From Bacillus sp. USDA818B3_A (lineage in GTDB: Bacteria > Bacillota > Bacilli > Bacillales > Cytobacillaceae): DNA of 64,000 nucleotides. Below are positions 63,532 to 64,000 of the stretch, piece by piece. A program made the position numbers and the translations under genes. Below the pieces are notes generated by a model. It did not search any database. It saw only the letters and a program-made list of their open reading frames with translations, and was not told where the DNA came from. How positions within the stretch are numbered: the stretch's first letter is position 1; each line of letters starts with the position of its first letter. Location: positions 62,001-126,000 of the forward strand of contig NZ_JAABNN010000008.1 of assembly GCF_009928415.1 (NCBI RefSeq). Reading direction: 5' to 3'.

Positions 63532-64000
63532 ATGAATTCTGTTCATATTCCAAATGAAATAAAACCATTGTTGCAAGGAAGTCATGTCCAAGTTCAACTA
63601 TCCGTTCCCCAATTAGTCGAAAAGGTGTTAAAGAGAAAAGAAGGAACACTTACCTCAACGGGCGCTATTTGTGTTTCTACTGGAAAATATACCGGGCGTT
63701 CGCCGCAAGATAAATTTATTGTGATGGAGGAGTCTACTAAAAACAAAATTGACTGGGGCACTACAAACCAGCCCATTTCTGAAGAAATTTTTAAAAATTT
63801 ATTTCATAAGGTACTTGATTATTTAAGAGAAAAAGAGGAAATCTATGTTTTTAAGGGTTTTGCTGGAGCGGATAAAAAGTCCCGCCTCCCGATTCAAGTG
63901 ATCAATGAATATGCCTGGCATAACCTATTCGCCCAACAATTATTTATCCGTCCAACGGAGGAAGAATTACTAGCCCACGAAACTGGGTTCACAGTGATTT
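63532..64000 (+). CDS. pckA: phosphoenolpyruvate carboxykinase (ATP), N-terminal part
   Basis: PckA converts oxaloacetate and ATP to PEP, the entry step of gluconeogenesis. The first 156 residues are visible; the gene leaves the window at base 64000. [18 protein letters not shown] (about 46-63) is the N-terminal substrate-binding signature of the ATP-type enzyme, and [32 protein letters not shown] follows as expected. The ATG follows AAAGGAAGGTTTCAGACA. It is divergent from metK, as in B. subtilis. Confidence 0.95.
   Translation, partial: MNSVHIPNEIKPLLQGSHVQVQLSVPQLVEKVLKRKEGTLTSTGAICVSTGKYTGRSPQDKFIVMEESTKNKIDWGTTNQPISEEIFKNLFHKVLDYLREKEEIYVFKGFAGADKKSRLPIQVINEYAWHNLFAQQLFIRPTEEELLAHETGFTVI

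Overview
The window is chromosomal DNA of a low-GC, spore-forming Gram-positive bacterium of the family Bacillaceae. It is close to Bacillus/Neobacillus-type genomes but is not Bacillus subtilis itself. The evidence is a long run of genes in nearly the order of the B. subtilis yt- region (tyrS, acsA/acuABC, ccpA, aroA, ytxJHG, murC, sftA, ytpQP, ytoP, ytzB, ytnP, trmB, ytzH, ytmP, pullulanase, ytlR, ytlP, ytkP, ytgP, ytfP, cse60, leuS, yttB, ytzC, ytqAB, ytpBA, ytoA, asnB, metK, pckA). There are also two T-box leaders, an S-box (SAM-I) leader, purine-rich Shine-Dalgarno sites and a sporulation gene (cse60). No rRNA, tRNA, prophage, transposase or CRISPR array was seen.

Region 1-6652 is the accessory part. 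Three genes run leftward: a collagen-like (Gly-Pro-Lys) peptide of 53 residues, a sugar aminotransferase of the DegT/DnrJ/EryC1 family, and a Gfo/Idh/MocA dehydrogenase cut by the window edge. Five genes run rightward, mostly overlapping: a FemAB/GNAT-like acyltransferase, a CgeB-like glycosyltransferase, a homologue of the lipid A enzyme LpxC with all its zinc ligands, a WbqC-family protein and an ATP-grasp ligase. Together they look like a pathway that makes and decorates an amino sugar for the cell or spore surface. An LpxC homologue is unexpected in an organism without lipopolysaccharide, so this is the part most likely to be undescribed.

Region 6662-22565 holds tyrS with its T-box, a class A penicillin-binding protein with a C-terminal Fn3-like domain, and the acetate module: acsA against acuABC, encoding acetyl-CoA synthetase and the enzymes that acetylate and deacetylate it. 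Then come ccpA, the chorismate mutase-DAHP synthase aroA, ytxJHG, an M29 aminopeptidase and murC. The motility pair that sits beside ccpA in B. subtilis is absent. Region 22566-45500 holds housekeeping and small-protein genes: the DNA translocase SftA, thioredoxin-like YtpP, YtoP, lactonase YtnP, TrmB, pullulanase, a lipid kinase, ThpR, cysteine synthase, a DeoR-type regulator, an amino-acid permease, an ArsR/AHSA1 pair with two operators, an E. coli-type SpeD, a pseudouridine synthase, the MurJ-type flippase YtgP, flavoprotein YtfP and Cse60.

Region 45500-64000 holds leuS with a T-box, a GC-rich folded repeat element, a lytS-lytT-cstA unit (probable pyruvate sensing and uptake, with a cre site on the cstA promoter) and an MFS exporter. 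It continues with a 52-bp tandem array of hairpins, the ytqA-ytqB tRNA-modification pair, ytpB-ytpA, ytoA, asnB, metK with a SAM riboswitch, and the first part of pckA with a CcpN-like box on its promoter. Carbon control is a recurring theme: ccpA, a cre site, a CcpN-like site, acetate activation, pyruvate uptake and PEP carboxykinase all lie here. Most convergent gene pairs share one bidirectional terminator, which often covers a stop codon.
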